A stretch of 64,000 nucleotides of DNA from Shewanella pneumatophori (lineage in GTDB: Bacteria > Pseudomonadota > Gammaproteobacteria > Enterobacterales > Shewanellaceae): NCBI RefSeq assembly GCF_023283895.1, contig NZ_JAKILB010000003.1, forward strand, positions 338,982 to 402,981, in the 5' to 3' direction. The notes beneath the pieces were generated by a model. It was not told the DNA's origin. It searched no databases and saw only the letters and a program-made list of their open reading frames with translations. Below, one piece after another: positions 1 through 7,942 of the stretch (positions are counted from its first letter, which is position 1; every line of letters begins with the position of its first letter). The translations under genes and the position numbers were made by a program.

Positions 1-1073
1 TGCAGTTTGAGTAGATCTTCATGGCTCCACACCACTTCTTTTACCCCCAATTCAGCCGCTAGCTGGCAGGTAAAGTGATGCGTTAACTCAACAATATCTT
101 CAGGACGTTCCCGTAGTGGCGGAATAACAATATCGAGCACATTTAAACGATAGAAAAGATCGCGTCTAAAGTTTCCGGCCTCAACTTCTTCCGACAACTT
201 ACGGTTAGTTGCAGCAAGTACCCGTACATCAATATTGATCTCTTTTTCACTACCCACAGGACGAATAGTGCGCTGCTCAAGTACTCGCAGTAATGCAGTT
301 TGCATCTTCAGCGGCATTTCACCGATTTCATCAAGGAAGATAGTACCACCTGAGGCAAAGCTAAATAGTCCCTCACGATTACCTTTAGCACCGGTAAATG
401 AGCCAGCCGAGTGGCCAAAGAGTTCGCTTTCTAAAAGCTCAGGTGCAATTGCGCCACAGTTAACCGGTACAAATGGGCCTTGGCGGCCACTTAAAATATG
501 TAGCTGGCGTGCAACCAGTTCTTTACCAGTGCCTGACTCACCCTCAATCAATACCACTGCATTAGTTGGCGCAACACGTTCAATAACATGTTTTACCTCA
601 GTCATGGCATCACTTTGACCAATAATGGTCGATGATTGATTGAATGACACTTCACGGCGCAACATTAAGTTTTCGCGCTTAAGCAAACGACGCTCGATAC
701 AGCGGTCAACTGCCTTCATCATCTGCTCAAGGTGGAATGGTTTCATTATGAAGTCTGAAGCACCAGCGCGCAGCGCCTTAATCGCCACATCCATATCGGC
801 ATAGCCAGTCATAAAGATGATGTCAGAGCGTCTTTCTTGATCGTTTAGTGCTTCATGCCATTCAATACCTGAACGGCCAGGCAAGCGGATATCAACAATT
901 AGCAGGTCAAAATGACAACGCGAGCGCAGTTGCTCAGCATCCTCAACGCTTGAGGCGGTTTCAACGAGAGCAAACTTTTTAGCTAAGGCTTTTTTCAAAA
1001 AGCTACGCATGCCCGGTTCATCATCAACAATCAATACAGATACAGCAGAAGGAAGTGGCTTCATATTATTCAT
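1..1073 (-). CDS. Sigma-54-dependent response regulator (NtrC family), C-terminus cut by window edge
   Basis: About 357 residues are visible and the protein runs off the left edge, so the HTH domain is not seen. The N-terminal receiver domain has the acidic pair in LIVDDEPGM, the phospho-acceptor Asp in LIVDIRLPG, FMTGY and the Lys in FIMKPF. The AAA+ domain follows with Walker A GESGTGKE and Walker B GGTIFLDEIGEM. The sigma-54 contact loop reads GSFTGA instead of the usual GAFTGA. The ATG at 1073 is preferred over the in-frame ATG at 1064 because a GGGA lies about 8 bases upstream. Family members hydrolyse ATP to open sigma-54 promoters after phosphorylation by a sensor kinase, which is not in the window. 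The gene diverges from tupABC, whose promoter region carries a sigma-54 element and repeated GGACAT boxes; control of tup by this protein is inference. Confidence 0.9.
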   Translation of the reverse strand, partial: MNNMKPLPSAVSVLIVDDEPGMRSFLKKALAKKFALVETASSVEDAEQLRSRCHFDLLIVDIRLPGRSGIEWHEALNDQERRSDIIFMTGYADMDVAIKALRAGASDFIMKPFHLEQMMKAVDRCIERRLLKRENLMLRREVSFNQSSTIIGQSDAMTEVKHVIERVAPTNAVVLIEGESGTGKELVARQLHILSGRQGPFVPVNCGAIAPELLESELFGHSAGSFTGAKGNREGLFSFASGGTIFLDEIGEMPLKMQTALLRVLEQRTIRPVGSEKEINIDVRVLAATNRKLSEEVEAGNFRRDLFYRLNVLDIVIPPLRERPEDIVELTHHFTCQLAAELGVKEVVWSHEDLLKL

Positions 1074-1097
1074 TCTCTGTCCCAGCTTGTCGTTTGA

Positions 1098-1110
1098 GGG
1101 ACATTTTGAC
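1098..1110. promoter_or_regulatory. GGACAT box 1 (candidate activator site)
   Basis: GGGACATTTTGAC lies 25 bases upstream of the response regulator start. The same GGACATTTTG core recurs at 51438 and, on the minus strand, at 50277. It could mediate autoregulation. No binding data; the assignment is inference from recurrence. Confidence 0.4.
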
Positions 1111-1180
1111 TCATTATGTAATAAGTCTAACATTGAACTAGTCTAAATAGGTCACTATGAACCATATAATCGCGACCTTG

Positions 1181-1192
1181 GGACATAATGTC
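1181..1192. promoter_or_regulatory. GGACAT box 2, palindromic (candidate activator site)
   Basis: GGACATAATGTC contains the perfect inverted repeat GACAT-A-ATGTC. It sits about 80 bases upstream of the sigma-54 -24 element of tupA, the usual position of an enhancer for this class of promoter. Confidence 0.45.
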
Positions 1193-1212
1193 TGTGCTTT
1201 TTATGTCATCAA

Positions 1213-1228
1213 TGCGATCTAGATCACA
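1213..1228. promoter_or_regulatory. CRP-like site
   Basis: TGCGATCTAGATCACA differs at one base from the CRP palindrome TGTGA-N6-TCACA. It lies between the divergent regulator and tupA, so either gene could be the target. In Shewanella CRP is known to control anaerobic respiration; the role here is inferred. Confidence 0.5.
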
Positions 1229-1270
1229 GCATAAAACACTAGTGTGAACTGAACGAATCCGATTACAGTC

Positions 1271-1286
1271 TGGCATCAAACTTGCT
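1271..1286 (+). promoter_or_regulatory. Sigma-54 promoter of tupABC operon
   Basis: TGGCAT, five bases, then TTGCT matches the -24/-12 pattern TGGCAC-N5-TTGCW with one mismatch and correct spacing. The predicted start is near 1297, about 64 bases before the tupA ATG. A GGACAT box and a CRP-like site lie upstream, and the divergent gene encodes a sigma-54 activator. Confidence 0.65.
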
Positions 1287-1360
1287 TTTAACGGGGGTAT
1301 TCAATTTTGTTCAGACCCTCAGGTATCGAGAGGTCTATTTTATTTTCCATAGGAGCTAAA

Positions 1361-2173
1361 ATGTTAAACCTTAAACGCGCTATTGGTCTTGCGGTTACCG
1401 CAGCACTGTTTGTTGGCATGCCAGTGCAAGCTACTGAAGTGATTAAGCTTGCTACCACTACCAGTACTGAAAACTCAGGCCTACTAAAGAACCTTCTACC
1501 TAAGTTTGAAGCAGAGTCTGGCTACAAAGTTCAAGTAATTGCTACTGGTACAGGTAAGGCGCTAAAACTTGCACGTCAAGGCGATGTTGATGTTGTAATG
1601 ACTCACGCTCCAGGTGCTGAAGCTAAATTCGTTGAAGAAGGTTACGGCCGTCTACCACGTGGCATTATGGAAAACGATTTCGTTGTTCTTGGTCCTAAGA
1701 ACGACCCAGCTAAAATCCGCTCAAGCAAAACAGCTGAAGAAGCGTTTGCTAAAATCGCTAAATCAGGTGTGCCTTTCATTTCTCGTGGTGACAACTCAGG
1801 CACCAACATGAAAGAACTACTTGTATGGAAAAACGCTAATATTACTCCAGACTTCAAAGGCTACACAGCAGTTGGTCAAGGTATGGGCAAAACGCTATTA
1901 ATGGCTAGTGAATTAGAGGCTTATACACTATCTGACCGTGGTACTTTCGTTGCTTATTCAGGTAAAATAGACCTAGCAGTTGATTTCGATGGCGGCCCAG
2001 CTCTAGCTAACCCGTACCAAATCATCCTAATCAGCGATAGCAAGTACCCAACGCTAAATCACAAAGGTGCTAAAGCACTAAGTGACTGGCTGATCAGCGC
2101 TGAAGCGCAAGGCATGATCAATAATTACAAAGTTCAGGGAGAACAATTGTTCAAGGCAACATATAGCGAATGA
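1361..2173 (+). CDS. tupA: Tungstate ABC transporter substrate-binding protein
   Basis: Periplasmic binding protein that captures tungstate for the TupB/TupC importer. The mature N-terminus carries the TupA-type oxyanion motif TTTSTENSGLL (about residues 34-44), and SRGDNSGTN further on is the second ligand-binding stretch expected of the family. The first 24 residues form a signal peptide ending near VQA-TE. The start at 1361 is chosen because AGGAG lies 7 bases upstream; an in-frame start at 1307 would add 18 residues before the signal peptide. It is first in a run with tupB, tupC, mobA, mobB-moeA and moaA, overlapping tupB by 4 bases, behind a sigma-54-like promoter. Related WtpA/ModA proteins bind molybdate; the motif favours tungstate, but specificity is not proven by sequence. 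Confidence 0.9.
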   Translation: MLNLKRAIGLAVTAALFVGMPVQATEVIKLATTTSTENSGLLKNLLPKFEAESGYKVQVIATGTGKALKLARQGDVDVVMTHAPGAEAKFVEEGYGRLPRGIMENDFVVLGPKNDPAKIRSSKTAEEAFAKIAKSGVPFISRGDNSGTNMKELLVWKNANITPDFKGYTAVGQGMGKTLLMASELEAYTLSDRGTFVAYSGKIDLAVDFDGGPALANPYQIILISDSKYPTLNHKGAKALSDWLISAEAQGMINNYKVQGEQLFKATYSE

Positions 2174-2877
2174 ATGAAGGCTGGTTAGCCCTTATACAGC
2201 AGGCATTAAGCCTGCTGTTTTCATTGGACCCCGAAGTGTGGTCCATTATTTCCGTTTCTTTTGCAGTATCATTTGCGGCATTAGCGATCACGCTGTTGCC
2301 ATCTATGGTATTGGGCTTTCTCTTGGCCTTTACGCGTTTTCCCGGCCGCTGGTTAGTCACCAACCTTATCCAAACACTGCAATCTATTCCCACCGTTGTA
2401 ATCGGCCTGTTGGTCTATTTGCTACTTACCCGTATGGGGCCTTTAGGGGATTTAAAGTGGCTATTCACCCAACAAGGTATGATTCTTGGCCAAATGCTAA
2501 TTTGTGCACCTGTACTAGTTGCGATGAGCCAAGCTGCATTTACTAGTGTAGACCGCCGCGCTTGGGAAACCTCTCGCACCTTAGGCGCACCCGCTATGAG
2601 TGCTATTTGGGCGGTATGTAGAGAGCTGAAAGTGCCGCTATTATTAGCGATTGTAGCTGCCTTTAGTCGTATTTTGACTGAAATTGGTTGCTCGATGATG
2701 GTCGGCGGTAACATTGCAGGTGTGACCCGTAATATTCCCACTGCGATTGCACTAGAAACCAGTAAAGGTGATTTTGCTCAAGCCATCGCGCTTGGCTTAG
2801 TGTTACTCGTATTGGCGCTCATTTTGAACTTTGCTTTAGGTACGCTTAGAGGCAAAGCCGAGCCAAGGAGTCATTAA
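2170..2877 (+). CDS. tupB: Tungstate ABC transporter permease
   Basis: Inner-membrane permease of the tungstate importer, 235 residues with several hydrophobic segments. The EAA-like cytoplasmic loop, which contacts the ATPase, is seen in WETSRTLGAPAMSAIWAV, and GGNIAGVTRNIPTAIALETSKGDFA is typical of the C-terminal part of TupB. Its ATG overlaps the tupA stop as ATGA, so the two are probably translationally coupled. tupC follows after 5 bases. The substrate is assigned from the neighbouring binding protein. Confidence 0.9.
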   Translation: MNEGWLALIQQALSLLFSLDPEVWSIISVSFAVSFAALAITLLPSMVLGFLLAFTRFPGRWLVTNLIQTLQSIPTVVIGLLVYLLLTRMGPLGDLKWLFTQQGMILGQMLICAPVLVAMSQAAFTSVDRRAWETSRTLGAPAMSAIWAVCRELKVPLLLAIVAAFSRILTEIGCSMMVGGNIAGVTRNIPTAIALETSKGDFAQAIALGLVLLVLALILNFALGTLRGKAEPRSH

Positions 2878-2882
2878 CAACA

Positions 2883-3617
2883 ATGGCCACTAACACAGCA
2901 AAAATCATTGCCAAAAATATCGAGATGCGCTTTGAAGATAAACACCTTTTTAGCGCCGATAAACTGGTATTTGAACAAAACAAAGTGATTCACCTACAAG
3001 GTGATAACGGCTGCGGTAAAACCACGTTGATGAAGCTACTTGCAGGCTTTAATCAACCTACCAAAGGGACGATATACGCCGAAGGCTTTGCCATCGCTCC
3101 TTGGTGGCGCAGTAACTCTATTACAGGTAAAGCCCTGTATTTACACCAGCATCCCTACCTGTTTGAAGGCAGCGTGATGTATAACCTCACTTACCCATTG
3201 CGATTTTTAACCGCAGATAAAGAGCAGCTAAGCCAACGTACTGAGCAAGCAATTGATAAAGCGCAGCTGCGTCACTTGCTCACCCAAGCGGCATCAAGCT
3301 TATCTGGTGGTGAGAAACAGCGTTTAGCCATTGCTAGAGCTTGGATTATTCAGCCTAAACTATTAATGCTAGATGAGCCGACCTCTAATATGGATAAGCA
3401 CTCGCAGCATTTGGTGCTACAAATGATCGTCGACTTAAAACAACAAGGCACAGGTATGCTAATAAGTAGCCATCAGACTTGTTTGTTAACCCAAGTATGC
3501 GATCATGCTTGGCTGGTTAATAATAAAACCGTAACCACCGATTATGTGAGCGAATATACGCAAACAGATGATACGAGTAGTCAAATTTCAGCTACATTGA
3601 ACGTATCGGTTGGCTAA
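2883..3617 (+). CDS. tupC: Tungstate ABC transporter ATP-binding protein
   Basis: ATPase of the TupABC importer, 244 residues, acting at the cytoplasmic face. Walker A is GDNGCGKTT (about residues 40-48), the ABC signature is LSGGEKQR, Walker B is LLMLDEPTS, and the switch His is in SSHQ. The last 40 or so residues, rich in Thr and Ser, go beyond the core domain and may be a short regulatory or unstructured tail. It lacks the C-terminal TOBE/MOP domain seen in the ModC of this window. It lies 5 bases after tupB. Confidence 0.88.
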   Translation: MATNTAKIIAKNIEMRFEDKHLFSADKLVFEQNKVIHLQGDNGCGKTTLMKLLAGFNQPTKGTIYAEGFAIAPWWRSNSITGKALYLHQHPYLFEGSVMYNLTYPLRFLTADKEQLSQRTEQAIDKAQLRHLLTQAASSLSGGEKQRLAIARAWIIQPKLLMLDEPTSNMDKHSQHLVLQMIVDLKQQGTGMLISSHQTCLLTQVCDHAWLVNNKTVTTDYVSEYTQTDDTSSQISATLNVSVG

Positions 3618-3668
3618 TACCTAATTCATTTTTAGTAAAAAACAGTAATAAACAATAGGGTAACAGTG

Positions 3669-4271
3669 ATGGCAGCACAAGTTGATGCGGTAATCTTGGC
3701 AGGCGGTATGGCCAGACGCATGGGCGGTAACGATAAAGGTTTAGTTGAGCTGAGAGATCAGCCGATGATTAAACATGCGATTGACAGGATAAAACCTCAA
3801 GTTAAGGAGATCCTGATCAACGCAAATCGTAACCAAAACCGTTATTCTGAGTTCGGTTTTAAAGTGTTCAGTGATCAAGATAGCGGCTATTTAGGCCCAT
3901 TGGCAGGTATGATTACCGCAATGAGCGAGACTGATGCGGAATATTTATTAGTCGTTCCTTGCGATTGCCCACTGTTACCAACTGATTTAGTCGCTAGAAT
4001 GCTAGCAAAATTAACGGCTGAAGATGCCGAGCTTGCAGTAGCAAGTGACGGCAAGCGCGAGCAACCAGTAGTCATGTTGCTAAAGCCGAGTTTACGTGAA
4101 TCAATGAAAGCATTTTTAGATGCCGGCGAACGCAAAATCGACTTTTGGTATGCCAAACACCACTATGTTGTTGCTGAGTTTTCTGATCAGCCCAATGCGT
4201 TTGTAAACGTAAACACACCAGAACAAAAACAGCAGCTAGGCGATGCCATAGCTAATGAAGAACATCACTAG
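3669..4271 (+). CDS. mobA: Molybdenum cofactor guanylyltransferase MobA
   Basis: Transfers GMP from GTP to molybdopterin to give the bis-MGD cofactor required by DMSO-reductase-family enzymes such as the FdhA proteins in this window. The N-terminal nucleotide-binding motif [16 protein letters not shown] is diagnostic; [18 protein letters not shown] and VPCDCPLLP complete the nucleotidyltransferase fold. At 200 residues it is family-sized. The ATG at 3669 is preferred over the GTG at 3666 because AGGG ends 8 bases before it. It follows tupC by about 50 bases and precedes mobB-moeA by 8, probably one transcript. Confidence 0.93.
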   Translation: MAAQVDAVILAGGMARRMGGNDKGLVELRDQPMIKHAIDRIKPQVKEILINANRNQNRYSEFGFKVFSDQDSGYLGPLAGMITAMSETDAEYLLVVPCDCPLLPTDLVARMLAKLTAEDAELAVASDGKREQPVVMLLKPSLRESMKAFLDAGERKIDFWYAKHHYVVAEFSDQPNAFVNVNTPEQKQQLGDAIANEEHH

Positions 4272-4279
4272 AGGTGTAA

Positions 4280-6079
4280 ATGAGCATACCTTTTACTAAT
4301 CCGTTACCTATTCCTGTTCTCGGATTCTGCGCCTACAGCGGCACAGGCAAGACCACATTATTAAAGCAATTAATCCCTGAGCTTAATCGCCGCGGTGTGC
4401 GACTCGCAGTCATCAAGCATGCTCATCATAATTTCGACGTCGATATTCCCGGCAAAGACAGCTATGAAATGCGCAAAGCTGGCGCCAAACAGATGCTAGT
4501 AGCCTCACATGTTCGCTGGGCATTAATGACCGAAGACGCCAAAGACGGCGACCCAGAATTACCGCATTTGCTCAAACAGATTGAAGCCGACAAGGTTGAT
4601 ATCGTTCTCGTTGAAGGCTTTAAAAAGCTCGAACTACCAAAGATTGAACTGCACCGCGCCGCTCATGGCAAACCTTTCATCCACACTCACGATGACAACA
4701 TTCAAGCCATAGCCTGCTGTGATGACACAGAATTACCGAGCGAACTGCGCCGTTTAGACATTAACAACATTGAGCAAATTGCTGATTACGTGGGCGAGTA
4801 CATTGCCACATGGCAGCCTTGCCCTGTTGATCTACCAATGGCGCCGACTTGTGGCTGTGAATTAGATACCAGTACAACGCTGTCTGTACGCCAAGGTATT
4901 GATAAGATTTTATCTTACGTTAAACCAGTTACAGCTACCGAAGTGGTTGATCTGGACGAATTAGAAAACCGCGTATTAGCCAGCGATGCAATTTCACCTG
5001 TAGATGTGCCGCAGCACACCAATTCAGCGATGGACGGTTACGCATTTAAGCTAAGCGACAGCGCCGATGCATCATACAAGATGGTTGGTGAAGTCATGGC
5101 AGGCCACGCTTACAACGGCACCCTGCAAGCCGGTGAAGCTGTACGCATTATGACTGGCGCACCAGTGCCAGCAGGCGCAGATACCATTCAACTACGCGAG
5201 CTTGCCAACGAGCAAGACGGCGCAGTGCGCTTTGAAGGTGAGCTAAGCCTTGGTCAGCATATCCGCTTAGCCGGTGAAGACATTGCCCAAGGCGCAACCG
5301 CACTTGCAGCACATTCACGCTTACACGCTGCCGAGCAAGGTTTATTAGCCTCACTTGGTTTTGGCGAGCTACCAGTATTTAAGCGCCCTAAAATTGCCGT
5401 GTTTTCAACTGGCGATGAAGTTTGCCAACCAGGCGAGCCACTAAAAGCCAACTGCATTTTTGACTCAAACCGCTACACCATTAAATCAATGGCAAAAAAG
5501 CTAGGTTGTGAAGTCATCGACTTAGGCATTATTCAAGACTCAGAAGCGGCACTAGCACAAGCGTTAAAAGATGGCGCAGCACAGGCTGACATCGTCATCA
5601 GTTCGGGCGGCGTATCAGTTGGCGACGCCGACTACATCAAAACCGTGCTTGAGCAAGTGGGCCAAATTAACTTCTGGCGTATCAACATGCGTCCGGGTCG
5701 CCCACTAGCCTTTGGTCAAATCGACGATAGCTTATTCTTCGGTTTACCGGGTAACCCAGTAGCAGTGATGGTGTCGTTCCTGCAGTTTGTTCAGCCAGCC
5801 ATTCGTAAGCTTGCCGGCGAGCAAAACTGGAGCCACACCATGGTGCCAGCGATTACCGACAAACCACTACGTAGCCGCACAGGCCGCACAGAGTTTACTC
5901 GCGGCGTGTACCACCTAGCGGCAGACGGCAAGTTACATGTAACTACAACAGGTGCTCAGGGCTCAGGGATGCTTAGCTCAATGGTAAAAGGAAACTGTCT
6001 CATCGTGATAAGCGAAAAAGATGATCAGTTAAATCCAGGTGACACAGTTTATATTCAACCTTTTGCCGACCTTCTATAG
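4280..6079 (+). CDS. MobB-MoeA fusion: GTP-binding adaptor plus molybdopterin molybdenumtransferase
   Basis: Residues 1-170 are MobB-like, with P-loop CAYSGTGKTTLL near residue 17, VIKHAHHNFDVDIPGKDS and VEGFKK. Residues from about 195 to 599 are a full-length MoeA: NSAMDGYAF, IMTGAPVPAGAD, FSTGDEV, SSGGVSVGDADY and LPGNPVAVMVSF are all present. MoeA inserts the metal into adenylated molybdopterin; MobB binds GTP and assists MobA. The linker is short and contains CGCE, perhaps a residual metal site. Joining the two makes one chain spanning consecutive steps. It sits 8 bases after mobA and 20 before moaA. No internal start or frameshift was noticed, so the fusion appears genuine. Confidence 0.93.
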   Translation: MSIPFTNPLPIPVLGFCAYSGTGKTTLLKQLIPELNRRGVRLAVIKHAHHNFDVDIPGKDSYEMRKAGAKQMLVASHVRWALMTEDAKDGDPELPHLLKQIEADKVDIVLVEGFKKLELPKIELHRAAHGKPFIHTHDDNIQAIACCDDTELPSELRRLDINNIEQIADYVGEYIATWQPCPVDLPMAPTCGCELDTSTTLSVRQGIDKILSYVKPVTATEVVDLDELENRVLASDAISPVDVPQHTNSAMDGYAFKLSDSADASYKMVGEVMAGHAYNGTLQAGEAVRIMTGAPVPAGADTIQLRELANEQDGAVRFEGELSLGQHIRLAGEDIAQGATALAAHSRLHAAEQGLLASLGFGELPVFKRPKIAVFSTGDEVCQPGEPLKANCIFDSNRYTIKSMAKKLGCEVIDLGIIQDSEAALAQALKDGAAQADIVISSGGVSVGDADYIKTVLEQVGQINFWRINMRPGRPLAFGQIDDSLFFGLPGNPVAVMVSFLQFVQPAIRKLAGEQNWSHTMVPAITDKPLRSRTGRTEFTRGVYHLAADGKLHVTTTGAQGSGMLSSMVKGNCLIVISEKDDQLNPGDTVYIQPFADLL

Positions 6080-6099
6080 AGGTCATGTAGGTAGCTAGT

Positions 6100-7086
6100 A
6101 TGAGTTTGATCGTTGACACTTTTGGTCGCACGGTAGAGTACCTGCGCCTTTCAGTCACTGACCGCTGCGATTTTCGCTGCGTGTATTGCATGACAGAAGA
6201 CCCATGCTTTTTAGGCAAAGACCATGTGCTTAGCCTTGAAGAGTTAGCTTGGGTCGCACAAGCCTTTACCGAGTTAGGCGTAAAGAAAATCCGCCTAACC
6301 GGTGGCGAACCCTTAGTGCGCACCGACTGTGATCAATTGGTCAAACTACTAGGTAAGCTGCCGGGTCTTGAAGAGTTGTCGATGACCACCAACGGATCGC
6401 GTTTAACCCGTTTTGCTGCAGAGATGCACGACTCAGGCTTAAACCGCCTTAACATTAGTCTCGACACCCTAAAACCAGACCTGTTCACCAGCTTAACCCG
6501 CAACGGTAAAGTCGACCGCGTCATCGCCGGCATCGACGCCGCCATTGCCGCAGGATTTAAGAAGATTAAGATCAACGCGGTAATTCTGCGTGGGCAAAAC
6601 GACGATGAAGTATTAGATCTCATCGAATTTTGCCGCGACCGCGACCTAGACATCGCCTTTATCGAAGAGATGCCATTAGGCGTGATTGATGAGCGCAAAC
6701 GCAGCCGTCATTGCAGCAGCAAAGAGATCCAAGACATTATCAGTGAGCGTTACCCACTAACCGTATCAGATAGACGCACAGGCGGCCCAGCGCGTTACTT
6801 CACCATGCCGGGCAGCGATATTCACGTTGGCTTTATCTCGCCCCACAGCAACAACTTCTGCCACGAATGCAACCGCGTCCGTGTCACGGTAGAGGGCAGG
6901 TTGTTATTGTGTTTAGGCAATGAAAACTCAGTAGACTTGAAAGCGATAGTGCGTGAATTCCCCGGCAACATTGAAAAGCTCAAGACAGCGATTCTTGAAG
7001 GTATTCAACACAAGCCTAAAGAACATCATTTTGACCCAAATGGGGAAACACAGATCTTGCGGTTTATGAACGCAACGGGTGGTTAA
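6100..7086 (+). CDS. moaA: GTP 3',8-cyclase MoaA (copy 1, tup operon)
   Basis: Radical SAM enzyme for the first step of molybdopterin synthesis, GTP to 3',8-cyclo-dihydro-GTP. The N-terminal cluster motif is CDFRCVYC (CxxxCxxC), SAM binding is at LTGGEPLVR, and the C-terminal cluster ligands are in FCHECNRVRV followed by LLLCLG. It ends in Gly-Gly as MoaA proteins do. It closes the tup-mob operon and is only moderately similar to the second copy at 21900, so it is a diverged paralogue rather than a recent duplicate. It lacks a riboswitch of its own. A fragment of a very similar 3' end recurs at 7680. Confidence 0.93.
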   Translation: MSLIVDTFGRTVEYLRLSVTDRCDFRCVYCMTEDPCFLGKDHVLSLEELAWVAQAFTELGVKKIRLTGGEPLVRTDCDQLVKLLGKLPGLEELSMTTNGSRLTRFAAEMHDSGLNRLNISLDTLKPDLFTSLTRNGKVDRVIAGIDAAIAAGFKKIKINAVILRGQNDDEVLDLIEFCRDRDLDIAFIEEMPLGVIDERKRSRHCSSKEIQDIISERYPLTVSDRRTGGPARYFTMPGSDIHVGFISPHSNNFCHECNRVRVTVEGRLLLCLGNENSVDLKAIVREFPGNIEKLKTAILEGIQHKPKEHHFDPNGETQILRFMNATGG

Positions 7087-7125
7087 CTGTTGCTTGAACA
7101 GTTTCTTTTCGCTTGGCTTGTTGCG

Positions 7126-7142
7126 GTGGTTTCTGTTACCAC
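7126..7142 (+). other. Covarying hairpin after moaA
   Basis: GTGGT, 7-base loop, ACCAC. In the repeat copy (about 7807-7823) the closing pair T-A is C-G, giving GTGGC and GCCAC, so pairing is kept although bases changed. A second stem, AACTGTT/AACAGTT at 7085-7103, lies just before it and is only partly kept in the other copy. Confidence 0.5.
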
Positions 7143-7174
7143 AGTAGTTGACTGTTAGCTTGTGCTACATACAC

Positions 7175-7200
7175 AAAACCCGACGTAACAGTCGGGTTTT
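7175..7200 (+). terminator. Rho-independent terminator of tup-mob-moaA operon
   Basis: AAAACCCGAC and GTCGGGTTTT form a 10-base-pair stem around a 6-base loop, ending in a T run. It lies about 90 bases after the moaA stop. Confidence 0.85.
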
Positions 7201-7244
7201 ATATAAATAGTTAATGAGTAGCTACATACTAAACTCGTTACAGT

Positions 7245-7520
7245 TTAATTTTTACTAGCTCTTTCCTTTTTTTGAGCGCCGTTATAAATGCACATTGCTG
7301 AGTTATAATCGTTATAAGCAATTGCATAATTAAAATCGCAAAAATAGGCCGGATGCTTAGTTGCCACTGCGTCACCTGCTTTACAAATATCCTGCATTCC
7401 CTCAACTAACGAATCATTGTTAGTACCAAGACATGCCATCCCTGAAGTCTTATCCCCACAACCAGATAAAACACTAAGAGTTGCAGCTAAAATCAGTACA
7501 TTCTTAATTCTAAGTTTCAT
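7245..7520 (-). CDS. Small putative lipoprotein
   Basis: A 91-residue protein not assigned to a family. The N-terminus MKLRIKNVLILAATLSVLSGC is a lipoprotein signal peptide with lipobox LSGC, so the mature chain would begin at Cys21 and be membrane-anchored. The mature part has further Cys residues (at MACLG, DICKAG, YFCDF, AMCIY), which may pair as disulfides. It lies between the two copies of the moaA 3' end, on the opposite strand, in AT-rich DNA, which suggests arrival by insertion. Function unknown. Confidence 0.7.
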   Translation of the reverse strand: MKLRIKNVLILAATLSVLSGCGDKTSGMACLGTNNDSLVEGMQDICKAGDAVATKHPAYFCDFNYAIAYNDYNSAMCIYNGAQKKERASKN

Positions 7521-7677
7521 TTTGATTTCCTATCGTCTTAAAACAATGAGTTAAACTCGTTAACGGTGGCAAAATAATGCCCCATAAAAAGGCTGAAATC
7601 CATCAGATTTTCAAATATAAATTATGTACATCAATACATTATGTCAGGATATAAATTGGGTACTTAATTAGATATGT
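7521..7677. other. AT-rich gap between lipoprotein and moaA remnant
   Basis: Contains the presumed promoter of the lipoprotein gene reading leftwards. No coding frame or clear repeat was recognised other than short AT-rich near-palindromes. Confidence 0.5.
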
Positions 7678-7679
7678 GT

Positions 7680-7763
7680 ATTCAACACAACCCTATAGAG
7701 CACCATTTTAACCCAAATGGGGAAACGCAGATATTACGCTCTATGAATGCAACAGGCGGTTGA
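7680..7763 (+). pseudogene. moaA 3' remnant (27 codons plus stop)
   Basis: In frame, it reads IQHNPIEHHFNPNGETQILR and ends SMNATGG, matching the true MoaA tail with four substitutions (K-P-K to N-P-I, D to N, F to S). It has no start codon and no upstream catalytic part, so it cannot make MoaA. The pattern of silent changes suggests the copy came from a functional, slightly diverged moaA. Confidence 0.85.
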
Positions 7764-7856
7764 GTTAACTGGCGCTTGAACAGTTATTTGTCGCTTAGTT
7801 TGCTACGGTGGCTTCTGCAGCCACAGAGTTTGACTGTTAGCTTGTACTACATACAT

Positions 7857-7882
7857 AAAACCCGACGCAAATGTCGGGTTTT
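7857..7882 (+). terminator. Duplicated moaA-type terminator
   Basis: AAAACCCGAC/GTCGGGTTTT, the same stem as at 7175 with a changed loop, followed by GTTTTT. It may now also end transcription of the DUF2513 gene only if read from the other strand, where it also forms a stem. Confidence 0.75.
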
Positions 7883-7942
7883 GTTTTTACTCTTTAAGCA
7901 AATTTAGATATGACATAACGCTTAATATCATAGTGATATATT

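Larger units (their letters stand above)
7001..7200 (+). repeat. moaA 3'-end repeat, left copy
   Basis: This stretch covers the last 28 codons of moaA, its 3' untranslated hairpins and its terminator. It is repeated, diverged but colinear, at 7678-7882. The left boundary of both copies is the same 13 bases, GTATTCAACACAA. Confidence 0.85.
7678..7882 (+). repeat. moaA 3'-end repeat, right copy
   Basis: Colinear with 7001-7200: the same moaA tail, hairpins and terminator in the same order, with many substitutions that are mainly silent within the coding part. It could mark one end of an inserted islet that rebuilt the moaA 3' end. Confidence 0.85.

Noticed and set aside
235..618. 127-residue plus-strand frame across the response regulator
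   Set aside because: Antisense shadow of the sigma-54 regulator, with no independent support.
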